The notes beneath the pieces are model-generated. The model was not told the origin of the DNA and did no database searches. It worked only from the letters and a program-made list of their open reading frames with translations. The position numbers were made by a program, and so were the translations under genes. A stretch of 64,000 nucleotides of DNA, from contig CM074858.1 in NCBI GenBank assembly GCA_037501455.1, forward strand, positions 103,388,001-103,452,000, given 5' to 3'. Shown piece after piece: positions 38,060 to 49,802 of this stretch. Origin of the DNA: Lantana camara (lineage: Eukaryota > Streptophyta > Magnoliopsida > Lamiales > Verbenaceae). Numbering within the stretch: position 1 is the first letter of the stretch; each line of letters starts with the position of its first letter.

Positions 38060-38633
38060 ATTAAAATTCGTAAGAACAATATAGAAAAACCAACACTACG
38101 TACAACAATAAGAAAAACTAAAAATTTGCACTCTCGATTGAAATTCATAATAACAATGTAGATAAATCATAGTAAATTTATTGAATAAGAATGATTTTTG
38201 AGTGTTTATAGAAAAATTAGAATTTTGCACCCTCAATTGAAATTCATAAGGGCAATATAGAAAAATCAACAATAAGTATGTTCTCCATTAAACATGAAGC
38301 AAAAAAAACCTTAAAATCATGAGAAGAAGGATGTTTTAAAATCAAATTAATGTTCTTGAACGAGTTTGATTTCTGAGTATTTACTGAAAAATAAGAATTT
38401 TGCACGCCAAATTGAAATTCGTAAGAACAATATAGAAAAACCAACACAACATACAATACTATGAAAAACTAAAGAATTGCCCTCCTAATTGAAATTCATA
38501 ATATAACAATATAGAAAAATCATCAGTAAAGTTCTTGAATGAGTTTGATTTTTGCGTGTTTATAGCAAAACTAGAATTTTGCACGCTTGATTGAAATTCA
38601 TAAGGGCAATATAGAAAAATCAACAATAAGTAT
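38060..38633. repeat. satellite-like ~350-bp repeat, block 3 (unit 2)
   Basis: Counterpart of 32986-33562, with the same repeat motifs. Confidence 0.75.
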
Positions 38634-38649
38634 GTTCTCCATTAAACAT

Positions 38650-41154
38650 AGCTCTGCCTCTGCTCCATACTTTGCTCCAAATGCAGAATGTGTCTCTAAT
38701 GGTGTGGAGAGAGAGAAAACTCAGGCAAGCAATGCCAGTTTTTATAATCGAAGATGGAAATCGCAGCTCAAGTCAAACTCCATCAATGTCCGAGCTTAAA
38801 CTCTTACGAAAATGGCTTCTAATGAAACGCATGTTATTTCCGGATGCGTCGCCGCTTTTCCTGCCATCCGGTAGTTATCGGGGCGTGCTTAGGGACGAAA
38901 GTGTTTCAGGACAGCAGGGTAGGAGAAGATGTCTGCAATCTATGATAACAAGGAGAGATTAGTTGCAGCTGCTGTGAAGAAGCAATAGCTTTGGGAATTT
39001 TTCATGCTCAATCCAGGAGCCCTAGCATCTTCTCTGAAGCTTCAGACTCCATTTCTATCTTCAATTCGAATTATTACCTAAATGATCCTGCTTTTGACTT
39101 TTCTATTCCTGGAAGTTTATCCCAGTCACAGAGAGTGCTTTCTAAGCTTGTTCTTGTATCAAATTTTCGTCATGCTTTTGATGTCGAAGATGTGTACCTG
39201 GATTCTGCTAAGTTATTTGGGAGGGGAACCTTCGGGAGCGCATACAAAGCTACAATCCAGAGTGGGCTGACGATTGTGGTGAAGATACTCAAGTTGGCAA
39301 GTGTCTCTAAACAAGATTTCAAGCGCCATATGGAATTTGTTGCAAGTGTCAGGCACGAGAACGTGGCTCCATTAAGAGCTTACTGTTCTTCCAAAGATGA
39401 AAGGCTCATGCTCTATGATTATCAGGGCAAGGGGAGCATGCATTCATTGCTACATGGGAAAATTGGTTTTAATCGAACTCGTGTAGACTAGGAAACCAGA
39501 CTACGGATTGCTATTGGTGCAGCTAGGGGTATTGCTAAAATACATACACAAAATGGTGGGAGGCTTGTCCATGGAAATATATAATCATCTAATATTTTTC
39601 TCGATCCTCAACAATATGGCTGTGTCTCAGATCTTGGCTTGGTAAACATGATAAAAACAGTATTCTTGCCAACTGATCGGTGCTATGCTCCTGAAATCAA
39701 GAATTCTCAAAATGTCACTCAAGCATCTGATGTTTTCAGCTTTGGGATTCTGCTGCTTGAACTTCTTATTGGAAAGTCTCCTATACATGTCCCTGGTGGA
39801 CAAAAGGCTGTGGATCTAGTCAAGTTACCAGTTCTGCAAAAAGCAAGGAAAAGGTTGCTAAGGTGTTTGATGCAGATCTATTGGAGCATCTCGCCACAAG
39901 GGAACAAATGGTTAAAATGTTGCAAATAGGAATGAAATATGTGGCAAAATCAGTAAAGAAAGACCTGAAATGTATGAAGTTCTAAGAATGTTAGAGGATA
40001 TTAGTAAGATGGATTTAGGAAATCATATTCCTTCAGTTGAAAAAAATAAATTGGTGTTTAGTGGGGATGTTTATCCGTCATTTGACCTTGAACACTTGCT
40101 AAGGACTTCTGCTGAGGTTCTTGGGACAGGAACATTTGGGACTTCATACGAAGCAGAATTTGGAGATTACAAGCTAGCTAAGGGTAAAGAGATTGAGGGG
40201 TGTGAATGTAACGCGTAAAAAATTTCAGCAGCACATTGAGGTCATTGGTGGAGTGAAGCATCAGCATGTTGCTGAATTAAGGGCGTACTACTTTTCAGAA
40301 GATGAAAAGCTCTTGATTTATGACTACTACAGTCAGGAAAGCATATCTGCTCTTCTACATGGTTCTGTCGGGACACCATTAGACTGGGAGACAAGAATGA
40401 AAATTGTTGTTGGTGCAGCAAGGGGAATTTCTCACCTCCACACACGAGTTAGTCTTAATCTCACGCATCGAAATATAAAATCCTCCAACAGTTTTATCAA
40501 CGGATAGAAGTATGTTGTCGTCACTGATGCTGGAATGACAGCAGTGACAAATGCTATCAGAAAATCAGACTTCACAACTCCAGCCTACTGTGCCCCCGAA
40601 GTGGAAGACACCAGAGAAGTGTCCCAGGCTTCTGATGTGTACAACTTTGGAGTTTTTCTGTTTGAACTTCTTTCCGGGAAGTAACCTCAACACACCACCG
40701 ACGATGGCGAGATTGTCTCACTAGTGAACTGGGTTCAATCTGTTGTTGGTAATGAATGGACAACCGAAGTATTTGATGTAAAGCTTGTGGAATACCAAAA
40801 TGAGGAGGCATTGGAGCAGGTTTTGCAATTAGCAATGAGTTGAGTTTCCAGTTTGTCTGAGCTCAGGCCTCGAATGCCCGATGTGGTAAAGATGCTGGAG
40901 AAAATTAGCAGGGTCGAAAACGAATCGAGATTAGATTATCTTTGGGGGAAGCCATATTCTCAGTCAAGTTTAGAAGATTTATTGGAGGATCTTTTGCCCA
41001 CTTTTACACCATGAGTATTGGTATCAGATTCAGAAAAGTTATTTGTTGCATTAGAACTTGTTTATAGTTTTCTCTTGTTTTTGGGTCATGCATTAATTCG
41101 CATTGGCTTTAACAATTTCAGGTTTCTTAAAGTTTCCACCAACGTTTTGCAACC
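38650..41154 (+). pseudogene. retrocopy of a two-pseudokinase protein mRNA, unit 2
   Basis: Second copy of the retrocopy, flanked by GTTCTCCATTAAACAT at 38634-38649 and 41173-41188, with an A tract at 41155-41171. It shares all the disabling changes of unit 1 (for example the TAG that ends the frame at 39489-39491 and the TAA at about 40682), so these arose before the duplication. It has extra stops of its own: the HGNIKSSN codon for Lys reads TAA near 39584, and a Gln codon reads TAG near 40504. Several other single-base changes are visible. Confidence 0.88.
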
Positions 41155-41784
41155 AAAAAAAAAAAAAAAAAGGTTCTCCATTAAACATGAAGCAAAAAAA
41201 CCTCAAAATTATGAGAGAAGGATTTTTTAAAATCAAATTAATTTGAATTAGTTTGATTTCTGAAGGTTTACTGAAAAATAGGAATTTTGCACGCTAAATT
41301 GAAATTTGTAAGAGCAATATAGAAAAACTAACACTACATACTATAGTAAGAAAAACTAAAAAATTGGGTTCTTAATTGAAATTCATTATATAACAATATA
41401 GAAAAATCATTAGTGAAGTCTTGAATGAGTTTGTTTTTTGAGTGTTTATGAAAAATTATAATTTTGCACTCTCGATTTAAATTCATAAGGATAATATAGA
41501 AAAATAAACTATAAGTATGTTTGTTATTGAACACGAAGCAAAAAAACCTAACAAATTCAAATTGTGATTAAATCTGAACCATTGGACTCAGTACATGGGT
41601 TCAAAACACACTCCATCACTAGTTTTCATACGCTAAAATTGTTTTATTATTTATCTATCACCAAGGCTTGCAAGTTTCTAGGGTGTACCATGTCAAATCC
41701 TGAAACGACACTTTGAAACCTTATCCAAAAGCCAATTTACAGCATCAGAAATATTATAGCACAAAATGTGTACAAGAAAAACCA

Positions 41785-42672
41785 TCAACAGGGTCTATTT
41801 CCGGTGCAGGTTAAAGGGCCGGCATCAGAGGTTAGAGTAGACACTATGGATCCGTCGGCCACCTTAAACGACTGCGATTTAGTGTACCCCGGATCCGAGC
41901 TCCCATATCCCGATTGAATGAAATAAGCACCGTTCAGGAATCTGTCTCTTGATGTCCTCCATTTCCAGTTCTTCCAACCATTCTTCACTTCTCTCTTGGT
42001 GACCTGAGCCACTATATTATAGCTTCCATTATGTAAGTAATTTCTCAATGTTAAATTTCCGAAAATTACAAATACCCCTCTTATAAAAGTGAGGGAGAAT
42101 TACATATGACTATCCTTCATTTAGGCCTAATTACAACCTAGTCCATGATTTTCAGGAAATTACAAATTAATCCATAGCTTTTGAGAACCGTTTGTGGTCC
42201 CTAGGGCTCTGTTATGACGTTCCAAATATACCCCTAATTTATTTTTAAAGTCATATTTTTGTAGGGATCGTTTGGTTATTTTTGTAAACTTTAGGGATGA
42301 TTTTATAATTTTGGTCATATATTCAATGTAGCACTTATAAAACCATCAGGGGTATAAGTGTACTTTTACAAATTCCATTGAGGAACCTCAAACCAAACAA
42401 GATTTATAGGGACTAAAATGTAATTTCCCGATAATGATGAATTGCGTTGTAATTAGACCTAAATATAAGGTAGTCAAATGTAATTCTCTCTAAAAGTGAA
42501 TGTAATTTTGACTGACCTGTTTAATATTGACATTACTCGGTGCCATGAAGTAGTTTCCTTCACTGAAAATGGTTGAATTTGAACTTCCACCAATTGATTA
42601 CATCCTCCATTGATCGTACCTATTGTTCGCCACATGAGCATAACCTAGCCTAACCCTACTCCTATTAACGTT
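41785..42672 (-). pseudogene. pectate lyase 3' fragment, unit 3
   Basis: The last exon (42003-41785) is intact and ends CTGNRPC. The preceding exon (ends at 42517, donor GTCAGT) is damaged: its acceptor TGCAG has become TGCAA, and the GVYAIGG region carries a stop at the Tyr/Ala codons near 42597. It has decayed more than units 1 and 2. Confidence 0.82.
42093..42490. mobile_element. 398-bp MULE-like foldback element, unit 3
   Basis: Same element, with TAAAAGTGA at 42084-42092 and 42491-42499. The right end has one change (TCTCTC instead of TCTCCC). Confidence 0.82.
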
Positions 42673-42933
42673 TAATTGCATTTCCAGTTCACAATGTATG
42701 GTAATTTACATGATCTTGTGCAATTATAAACATATATATATATATATATATATATATACTCCAAGATTTGATTGTCACCTTGGCATTCTTTGAACTAAGC
42801 GTCTAAATTCTAACAGGTATTTGTGTTAGATTTGTGTTTGTCGAGGAATATTTAAAGAGTGTAATCCAACAAGAGCACATAACAACATATTATTCAAAGA
42901 GTGAAACCTTGACGGTTGTTAGCATTCTTTTTT

Positions 42934-43110
42934 CGATGGCCCCAAACCCCGGTGGAATATCATCTCCTTTTTCTGAAAGTTTTTCCTTTGATTATGGACC
43001 AAAAGTCCTATCTAGTAATCTGCTCAATTTCTGCATAGGAGTTGTTCCCATAATTGAAGCAACGGTTTCACTTCAAGTGGTAGCAATAATACCATTCTCC
43101 TTTATAGAAA
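42934..43110 (+). pseudogene. LINE reverse-transcriptase scrap, unit 3
   Basis: The longest open version of this scrap. It reads MAPNPGGISSPFSESF, YGPKVLSSNLLNFCIG, then a VPIIEATVSLQVVAIIP-like end, which by spacing resembles the LINE RT block after PGPDG up to the first LIPK. No catalytic motif is present. Confidence 0.4.
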
Positions 43111-43189
43111 AACATTATGAAAGACGAGTAGATAGTTTTTAGCTTTTAAATTATCTCCAAGCTATCCAAACCACTACTCATTTTTAGCC

Positions 43190-43850
43190 TGACGTATTTG
43201 AGTTTGATTTCTGAGTGTTTATGGAACAATTAAAATATTGCATGCTAGATTAAAATTTGTAAGAACTATATAGAGAAACCAACACTACATACAACAATAA
43301 GAAAAACTAAAAATTTGCACTCTCGATTGAAATTCCTAATAACAATATAGATAAATCATAGTATAGTTATTGAATAAGAATGATTTTTGAGTGTTTATAG
43401 AAAAACTAGAATTTTGCCCGCTCAATTGAAATTCATAAGGGCAATATAGAAAAATCAACAATAAGTATGTTCTCCATTAAACATGAAGGAAAAAAACCTC
43501 AAAATCATGAGAAGAAGGATTTTTTTAATATCAAATTAAGGTTCTTGAACGAGTTTGATTTCTGAGTGTTTACAGAAAAATAAGAATTTTGCATGCTAAA
43601 TTGAAATTTGTAAGAACAATATAGAAAAACCAACACTACATGCAATAGTAAGAAAAACTAGAGAATTGCGCTCTTAATTGAAATTCATAATATAACAATA
43701 TAGAAAAATCATTAGTGAAGTTCTTGAATGAGTTTGATTTTTGAGTGTTTATGAAAAATTAGAATTTTGACTCTCGATTGAATTCATAAGAATAATATAG
43801 AAAAATAAACTATAAATATGTTTTTTTATTGAACATACTTATAGTTTTAT
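43190..43850. repeat. satellite-like ~350-bp repeat, block 4
   Basis: About two repeat units with the same motifs. It includes GTTCTCCATTAAACATGAAG (43469) without any kinase insertion, so it shows the empty form of that target motif. The preceding 43127-43200 (GTAGATAGTTTTTAGC...) is repeated at 45150 and 30665. Confidence 0.75.
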
Positions 43851-44090
43851 TGTGATTAACAATAAAACTAACAAATTCAAATTGTGATTAAATCTGAAAC
43901 AAATTCAAATTGTGATTAAATTTGAACCATTGGACTGCACTAAAATTGTTTTATTGTTTATCTATCACCAAGGCTTGCAAGTTTCTAGGGTGTACCATGT
44001 CAAACCCAGAAACGACACTTTGAAACCTTTTCCAAAAGCTAATTTACGACATCAGAAATATTATAGCACAAAATATATACAAGAAAAACC
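43851..44090 (-). repeat. fourth, truncated copy of the pectate lyase 3' UTR
   Basis: 43921-44090 matches 31430-31625: CACCAAGGCTTGCAAGTTTC, GTGTACCATGTCAAA, then ATTATAGCACAAAAT and ACAAGAAAAACC. It ends a few bases before the pectate lyase stop codon, where the F-box/kelch leader begins, which makes this a breakpoint. Confidence 0.7.
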
Positions 44091-44121
44091 TTCTCAACTT
44101 TCTCACACTCAACAAGCACCC

Positions 44122-45146
44122 ATGGCGGACCAAACCACCACCGGCGCCACTGCAGCGCCGCCGTGTCCATCGCTACTTATCCCCGATTTTCCGGACGACA
44201 TCTCGATTTAGATCATCGCCAGAGTACCCCGCTTCCGCTACCATTTTCTCTCTCTAGTATCGAAATCGTGGCGCTCCGCCGTGAGCTCGCCGGAGCTTCT
44301 CCGCACGAGGTCCCTCCTCCGCAAAGCTGAATCTTCTCTACACCTATGTATCCGCTTCAGCTCGTCTTTCCACTGGTACTCCGAACAGCATGTCGTAAAA
44401 TCCAAACGAACCCTAATTCCCCTACCGTCTATCCCTCAAAACCCCGTCGGATCTTCAATTTTAGCCCTTGGCTGGAAAATCTACGTAATTAGTGGTTCGA
44501 TTAACGATATCCCGTCGAACAATGTCTGGATTTTCGATTGTAGAAGTAATAATTGGGAAATGGGGCCAAGGATAAAGGCAGCTCGTGAATTTTCTGCAAC
44601 GGCGGAGTGGAATGGGAAGATATATGTAATGGGTGGATGTAATGTGGATAACTGGACACGATCGATGAACTGGGCTGAGGTTTTCGATCCAGAAATCGGA
44701 TTGTGGGCTGCTGTTCCTAGTGAGATGGAGCTGAGGGACAAATGGATGCATGCTAGTGCCATGATTGGGAGAAAGTTTTATGCTATGGCGGATAGGGGTG
44801 GGGTAGTGTATGATATAGAGAGTGGGGAGTGGAAGAATGTGCCTAAAAGGCTGGATTTGGGGTGGAGGGCCGGGGTCGAGCAGCCGTGGTGGATAAGGTG
44901 CTGTACTGTTACGATTATCTGGGCAAGATTCGAGGGTATGATGTTGAGGAGGATGTTTGGAAGGATTTGAGAGGGGTGGATAAAGGTTTGCCTAAGTTCT
45001 TGTGTAGTTCAACTATGGTGAATTTGGATGGGAAGTTGTGTGTGGTGTGGGAAGGGAAAGGGAATGGGAAGGAAGTGGATGTTATGTGTGCTGAGATTGA
45101 CGTTAGGAGAGATAGTACCCAAAGGCGCGTCAATTTCGCATCATGA
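44122..45146 (+). pseudogene. F-box/kelch-repeat protein pseudogene (SKIP6-like)
   Basis: It starts MADQTTTGATAAPPCPSLLI and continues into an F-box (LIPDFPDDISI, stop, IIARVPRFRYHFLSLVSKSW). The in-frame TAG at 44209-44211 breaks the F-box. Kelch repeats follow (KIYVISGS, WEMGPRIKAAREFSATAEWN, GKIYVMGGCN, FYAMADRGGVVYDIESGEW). A frameshift at about 44865-44885 moves the rest ([29 protein letters not shown]) to another frame. The family supplies substrate receptors of SCF ubiquitin ligases and is usually intronless. The copy ends at repeat sequence shared with 43127, so its C-terminus may be cut. Confidence 0.85.
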
Positions 45147-45209
45147 AGGACTAGTAGATAGTTTTTAGCTTTTAAATTATCTCCAAGCTACCCAAACTGC
45201 TACTCATTT

Positions 45210-46080
45210 TTAGCCTGATGTATTTGAGTTTGATTTCTGAGTGTTTATTGAACAATTAAAATATTGCATGCTAGATTAAAATTTGTAAGAACGATATAGA
45301 AAAACCAACACTACGTACAACAATAAGAAAAACTAAAAATTTGCACTCTCGATTGAAATTCATAATAACAATATAGATAAATCATAGTAAAGTTATTGAA
45401 TAAGAATGATTTTTGAGTGTCTATAGAAAAATTAGAATTTTGCAAGCTCAATTGAAATTCATAAGGGCAGTATAGAAAAATCAACAATAAGTATGTTCTC
45501 CATTAAACATGAAGCAAAAAAACCTCAAAATCATGAGAAGAAGGATTTTTAAAATCAAATTAAGGTTCTTGAACGAGTTTGATTTCTGAGTATTTACTGA
45601 AAAATAAGAATTTTGCACGCTAAAATGAAATTCGTAAGAACATTATAGAAAAACCAACACTACATACAATAATAAGAAAAACTAAAGAATTGCGCTCTTA
45701 ATTGAAACTCATAATAAAACAATATAGAAAAATCATCAGTAAAGTTCTTGAATGAGTTTGATTTTTGAGTGTTTATGAAGAACTAGAATTTTGCACGCTC
45801 GATTGAAATTCATAAGAACAATATAGAAAAATCAACAATAAGGATGTTTTCCACCGTGAAAGAAAAAACCTCAACAATCATGCGAAGATGGGTTTTTTTT
45901 TTTTTAATATTATCAAAAGTACTTGAAAAAGTGTTTATTAAAAAATAAGAATTTTGCATACTAAATTAAAATTTATAAGAAAAATATAAAAAACCAACAC
46001 TAATTACAACAGTAAAAAAAAACTAATAATTTGAAATCTCAATTGAAATTTATAAGAATATCATGTATTCACAGTGATGA
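45210..46080. repeat. satellite-like ~350-bp repeat, block 5
   Basis: Two clear units (starts near 45228 and 45575, 347 bp apart), each with sub-repeats that begin GAGTTTGATTT and contain AATTTTGCA and AATATAGAAAAA, followed by a more decayed unit. Confidence 0.75.
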
Positions 46081-46430
46081 TGATAATTCAGGCATGCATG
46101 CAGATAAATCGTGGAACTTGATGAAACGTAATATTAATAATAGAGGCGCAGACATTCTTGATGATTAATGATTTAGGTTGGCACTTTTATATGGTTTAGG
46201 AAATAAACGCTTTTATTAAATAAACATATTGTATTCTTTTACGTCTCTTTAGCCGGTTGTTTGATAGATAAGAGATGCAAGATCTTCCACAGTGATTAAA
46301 TGCACGCTTTATGTACTAGCTCCAAAAGTGAGCGAATATTGGCGTGAGGAAAGAGATTACAAGAGGTAAAATTTCCTCACAAATTTATTCTATGAAATTC
46401 TTAAATGAAGTTGAAGTTTATATTGATCTC
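46081..46430. other. spacer between satellite blocks
   Basis: No reading frame or repeat that I recognise. Confidence 0.4.
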
Positions 46431-46900
46431 TTAACAATATAGAAAAATTAACAATAAATATGTTTTTCATTAAACATGAAACCAAAACCTCAACAATCAT
46501 GAGAAGACGGTTTTATTTATTAAAGTTTCTTTAACGAGTTTGATTTCTGAGTGTTTATTGAAAAATAAAACTTTTGCACGCTAGATTAAAATTTATATAA
46601 GAACAATATAGAAATACAAACATTATGTACAACGGTAAGAAAAACTAAAACTTGGCACCCTTGATTTAAATTCATAACAACAATATATAAAAATCATCAT
46701 TACCTCTCCCAAAAAAAAAAAAAAAAAAAAGGAAAAGAAACATCATTATTAAAAGTTATCGAATGAGTTTGATTTTTGAGTATTTATAAAAACACTTGAA
46801 TTTTGCACGCTCGATTAAAATTCATAAGAACAATATCGAAAAATCAACAATAAGTATATTTTCCATTAAACATGAAGCGAAAAACCTCAACAATCATGAT
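46431..46900. repeat. satellite-like ~350-bp repeat, block 6
   Basis: Diverged units with TTTTCATTAAACATGAA, TTTGCACGCTAGATT and CAATATAGAAATAC, plus a poly(A) run at 46710-46730. Confidence 0.65.
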
Positions 46901-46921
46901 AAGAACTTCTAAGAAATTGAA

Positions 46922-47048
46922 ATGAACGGTCATGACGGCATCGAGACAATCCCTAGTGAATTACTCACTAAAGTATTTGCTCGAGTTGTTGGTGCTGTTT
47001 TTCTTGTCAATCTCAAGAATGTTATCTGTAACATATATAAATATTAAT
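46922..47048 (+). pseudogene. F-box N-terminal fragment
   Basis: Reads MNGHDGIETIPSELLTKVFA, then RVVGAVFLVNLKNV, which resembles the start of plant F-box proteins (IPSELL, VFARV). It runs into a stop soon after, and nothing downstream completes the protein before the gypsy element at 47221. The short length keeps this tentative. Confidence 0.4.
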
Positions 47049-47358
47049 TTTGTTATAAATTTAGCAAACTTGTTTTTTTTTTATTTCGTTATTTCGACCT
47101 TGAAAGTTTTTTTTTTTTAATAGTTTAACTCAACATCCCATTGTACTATGTAGACATTCATTCATTGCTATGCAGCTGTTGTTACTGGTAAAACTACTCT
47201 ACACTCAATATGGAAGTAATTGATAAGGTTACTTATCCCCAATAGATCTTAGAGCAGTCTTGAGCTCGTACGAACAATGATTTAGTTACGACAATTTGGC
47301 AAGACCGACCGGCGTGGGGGAAATTTAGGGAAGAAGAGATATCAGAGAATTAGATTGG

Positions 47359-47848
47359 TGATACGGCTCCACTGATGCCGCTGGAGAACTCGGCTGGAGA
47401 AGAAGATGATCATGAAGATCAGGTAGCTAAGGAAGATGATGCTCAGGCTGGGGAAGTTCAAGAAGAGGATCAAGAGACTAGGCCTAAAAGCACCAGATTG
47501 GTGCGTGCACCCAAGTGGCAAAAGGATTTCTTAATGAGCAAGTATCGAGTCTAGTTGTTAGCAAGATTTTATTTACTTTTATTTACGTACTTATCCTTAT
47601 TTGTTGCAGAGTCTTAGTTGTTAGGGTTGTGTTATTTATGTTATTTATATTCCGTAACTTTGGGATTTATTCAATCAATCAATAACAATTTACAATTCTC
47701 CAACCTAATTTCTGAGTTCTCTTACCTCCCCCAATATTTCTCTACTCCGGTAGGTCTCACCGAAAATCTCTTTTCTCATCCCCAAATTCTAAGAGTTAGA
47801 GGGTGCTCCGAAGTCTCCTTCGATACGTTCGTAATCTCATACGTATCA
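47359..47848 (+). repeat. 5' LTR of gypsy element 1
   Basis: 490 bp, starts TGATACGGCTCCACTG and ends CTCATACGTATCA. The 3' LTR at 49308-49797 is the same length and differs by roughly 20 bases, so the insertion is old enough to have accumulated changes. Confidence 0.92.
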
Positions 47849-47849
47849 C

Positions 47850-47862
47850 TGGTGCTTACATC
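47850..47862 (+). other. probable primer-binding site of gypsy element 1
   Basis: TGGTGCTTACATC starts 2 bases after the 5' LTR, the expected place for a tRNA primer-binding site. It resembles the TGGTGCTTTCAT site common in plant gypsy elements. The cognate tRNA was not identified. Confidence 0.6.
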
Positions 47863-47885
47863 TTTTTGAATCATCTTTTCGAATC

Positions 47886-49310
47886 ATGTTGGACTCTGTT
47901 AGCGCAGAGCGCTACAAGGAATTCCAAGCGTAGATTAATGCTCAACGGCTATCCCAACAGGCTGCAACACAGCTACTTTGACAGGCTGTGCAACAGTTAC
48001 AAGCCGATGTGTCGGCGCTGTTGCCTAGTGCGACAAAGGGCAAAGCGGTACCCGAACCCTCATCTTCGGTGGTGCTTGCGGAGGCCACAACCGCGACACG
48101 TGACCCCATGATAAATCTTCGTCTCGGTTTGCCCAAGTGTGACGGTTCCGATCCATTAAGGTGTCTTTTCCAAGCTTAGGAATATTTTGTTTTTTACGGC
48201 ATCTCCAAAGAATTCCGTTTGGCTACCTTGGGATTGATGTTCGAGGGTCCGGCTCTGGATTGGTTTCGATGGAGGCAATGAAATGGATTACTCGACTCTT
48301 GGCAGGATTTCGTGGCCAAATTTAAACTTCATTTTGATCCCTTCAATTTTGTTGACTATTTCGGTATGCTAACCAAGGTTCAACAAACCAGTTCGGTGAG
48401 GGAATATCAAGTCGCGTTTGAGTAAATATTGGTGAATATGGCTGGTGTGTCCGACACAGCTCTTCAATCGCTTTTTCACGCTGGTTTGGAACGCCATCTT
48501 CTTCATGAGATTGTCTTATGGAAGCCCGACTCCCTGTCGGCATCTTTCGCTTTGGCACGAGAATTAGAGGCTAAACATTTGGCTTGGACTTCCGCCCTCC
48601 CCTTGCGGAATTCCATCAGTTCCTCTACACCGGCACGGCACGGTCTTTCTCTTAGGACTCAGGCGCCCGCCACACCATCATCGTTACCTCTTTTGCCAAC
48701 CCTGGCGTTAACGCAAGTCCAGCCAAGCAAACCATTAGCTACCCCACCTATTCGGCGTGTAACCAATGATGTTGTTCCCGAGGATAAGACAGTGGTCGCC
48801 GCCGGCGTATCCACTCTCAAGGGCCTCACCGGGGGTCTTGCCCCGCATTCGCTTCGTGTTCCGGGTATGGTTGGCTCTATTGTGGTGAATGTATTGCTTG
48901 ATGGTGGTAGTCTACATAATTTCTTGCATCCAACCGTTGTTGAAAGATGGACATTTTCGGGGGAAAGCACCGGGTCGGTTGCGTATCTGCTGCGGTTGCC
49001 GGAGACATCCCGGATTTATCCAGTGTTTCACGTTTCATTGTTGCACTGGCTCCATGGGAAGTTGGCTAATCTGCCGCCTCGGCCACTTCCACCTGAGTTC
49101 CTTGGGTGTACACCACTTTCTCAGCAGGTACAATTGCAAGAAAATCGGATCGTATTACGGAATGGCATTCGGGAGGTACATTGGCTGATTGGTTGGTCAA
49201 ATGGAAGTTTGGATGACACCACATGGGCTGTCGTGGAGCATTTTTGTACGTATTTCCCGGACTTCCACCTTGAGGACAAGGTGAATATTGGGGGGGAGGG
49301 GGGAGAGTGA
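47886..49310 (+). pseudogene. gag-protease joined to pol C-terminus, gypsy element 1
   Basis: In one frame with several stops: a gag-like start (MLDSVSAERYKEFQA, stop at 47932), the plant gag core (CDGSDPLRCLFQA, then GPALDWFRW) with stops near 48178, 48280 and 48424, then an open stretch of 293 residues from 48429. The protease motif VNVLLDGGSLHNFLHP is at about 48886-48933. Directly after it the frame passes to the end of pol (YLLRLPETSRIYPVFHVSLL, about 48985-49044) and a degenerate chromodomain-like tail. RT, RNase H and integrase core are missing between about 48948 and 48970. Confidence 0.85.
49290..49307 (+). other. polypurine tract of gypsy element 1
   Basis: A run of 18 purines (GGGGGGGAGGGGGGAGAG) ends at the first base of the 3' LTR. 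This is the second-strand primer site expected for an LTR retrotransposon. Confidence 0.88.
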
Positions 49311-49797
49311 TACGGCTCCACTGATGCCGCTGGAGAACTCAGCTGGAGAAGAAGATGATCATGAAGATCAGGTAGCTAAGGAAGATGATGCTCGGGCTGG
49401 GGAAGTTCAAGAAGAGGATCAAGAGACTAGGCGTAAAAGCACCAGATTGGTGCGTGCACCCAACTGGCAAAAGGATTTCTTAATGAGCAAGTATCGAGTC
49501 CAGTTGTTAGCAAGATTTTATTTACTTTTATTTACGTACTTATCCTTATTTGTTGCAGAGTCCTAGTTGTTATGGTTGTGTTATTTATGTTATTTATATT
49601 CTATAACTTTGGGATTTATTCAATCAATCAATAACAATTTACAATTCTCCAACCTAATTTCTGAGTTCTCTTCCTTCCCCCAATATTTCTCCGCTCCGAT
49701 CGGTCTCACAGGAAATCTCTTTTCTCATCCCCAAATTCTAAGAGTTAGAGTATGCTCCGAAGTCTCCTTCAATACGTTCGTAATCTCATACGTATCA
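49308..49797 (+). repeat. 3' LTR of gypsy element 1
   Basis: Pairs with 47359-47848 over its full length. The gag-pol frame ends at its first bases. Confidence 0.92.
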
Positions 49798-49802
49798 ATT
49801 GG

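Larger units (their letters stand above)
36106..41172. repeat. tandem 5.1-kb unit 2 (5,067 bp)
   Basis: Second copy of the 31014-36105 unit, with the same gene fragments in the same order and mostly single-base differences. The offset is exactly 5,092 bp up to the (AT)n tract, then 5,067-5,071. Confidence 0.9.
41173..43120. repeat. tandem 5.1-kb unit 3, partial
   Basis: Matches the first ~1.95 kb of units 1 and 2 (satellite block, pectate lyase fragment with foldback element, (AT)n, LINE scrap), then departs at the end of the LINE scrap. It carries no kinase retrocopy. It is visibly more diverged from units 1 and 2 than they are from each other. Confidence 0.85.
47359..49797 (+). mobile_element. 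Ty3/gypsy retrotransposon 1 (inner, 2,439 bp, internally deleted)
   Basis: Complete at both ends: two 490-bp LTRs, TGATACG...CGTATCA termini, and the target duplication ATTGG (47354-47358 and 49798-49802). The interior is 1.46 kb and encodes gag, protease and the last part of pol only, so it must depend on another element to move. It is inserted in the 3' LTR of element 2, which is therefore older. Confidence 0.93.

Noticed and set aside
30728..46900. Regular direct repeats as a CRISPR-like array
   Set aside because: Units are hundreds of bases, diverged, without constant repeat and unique spacers, and the DNA is plant nuclear.
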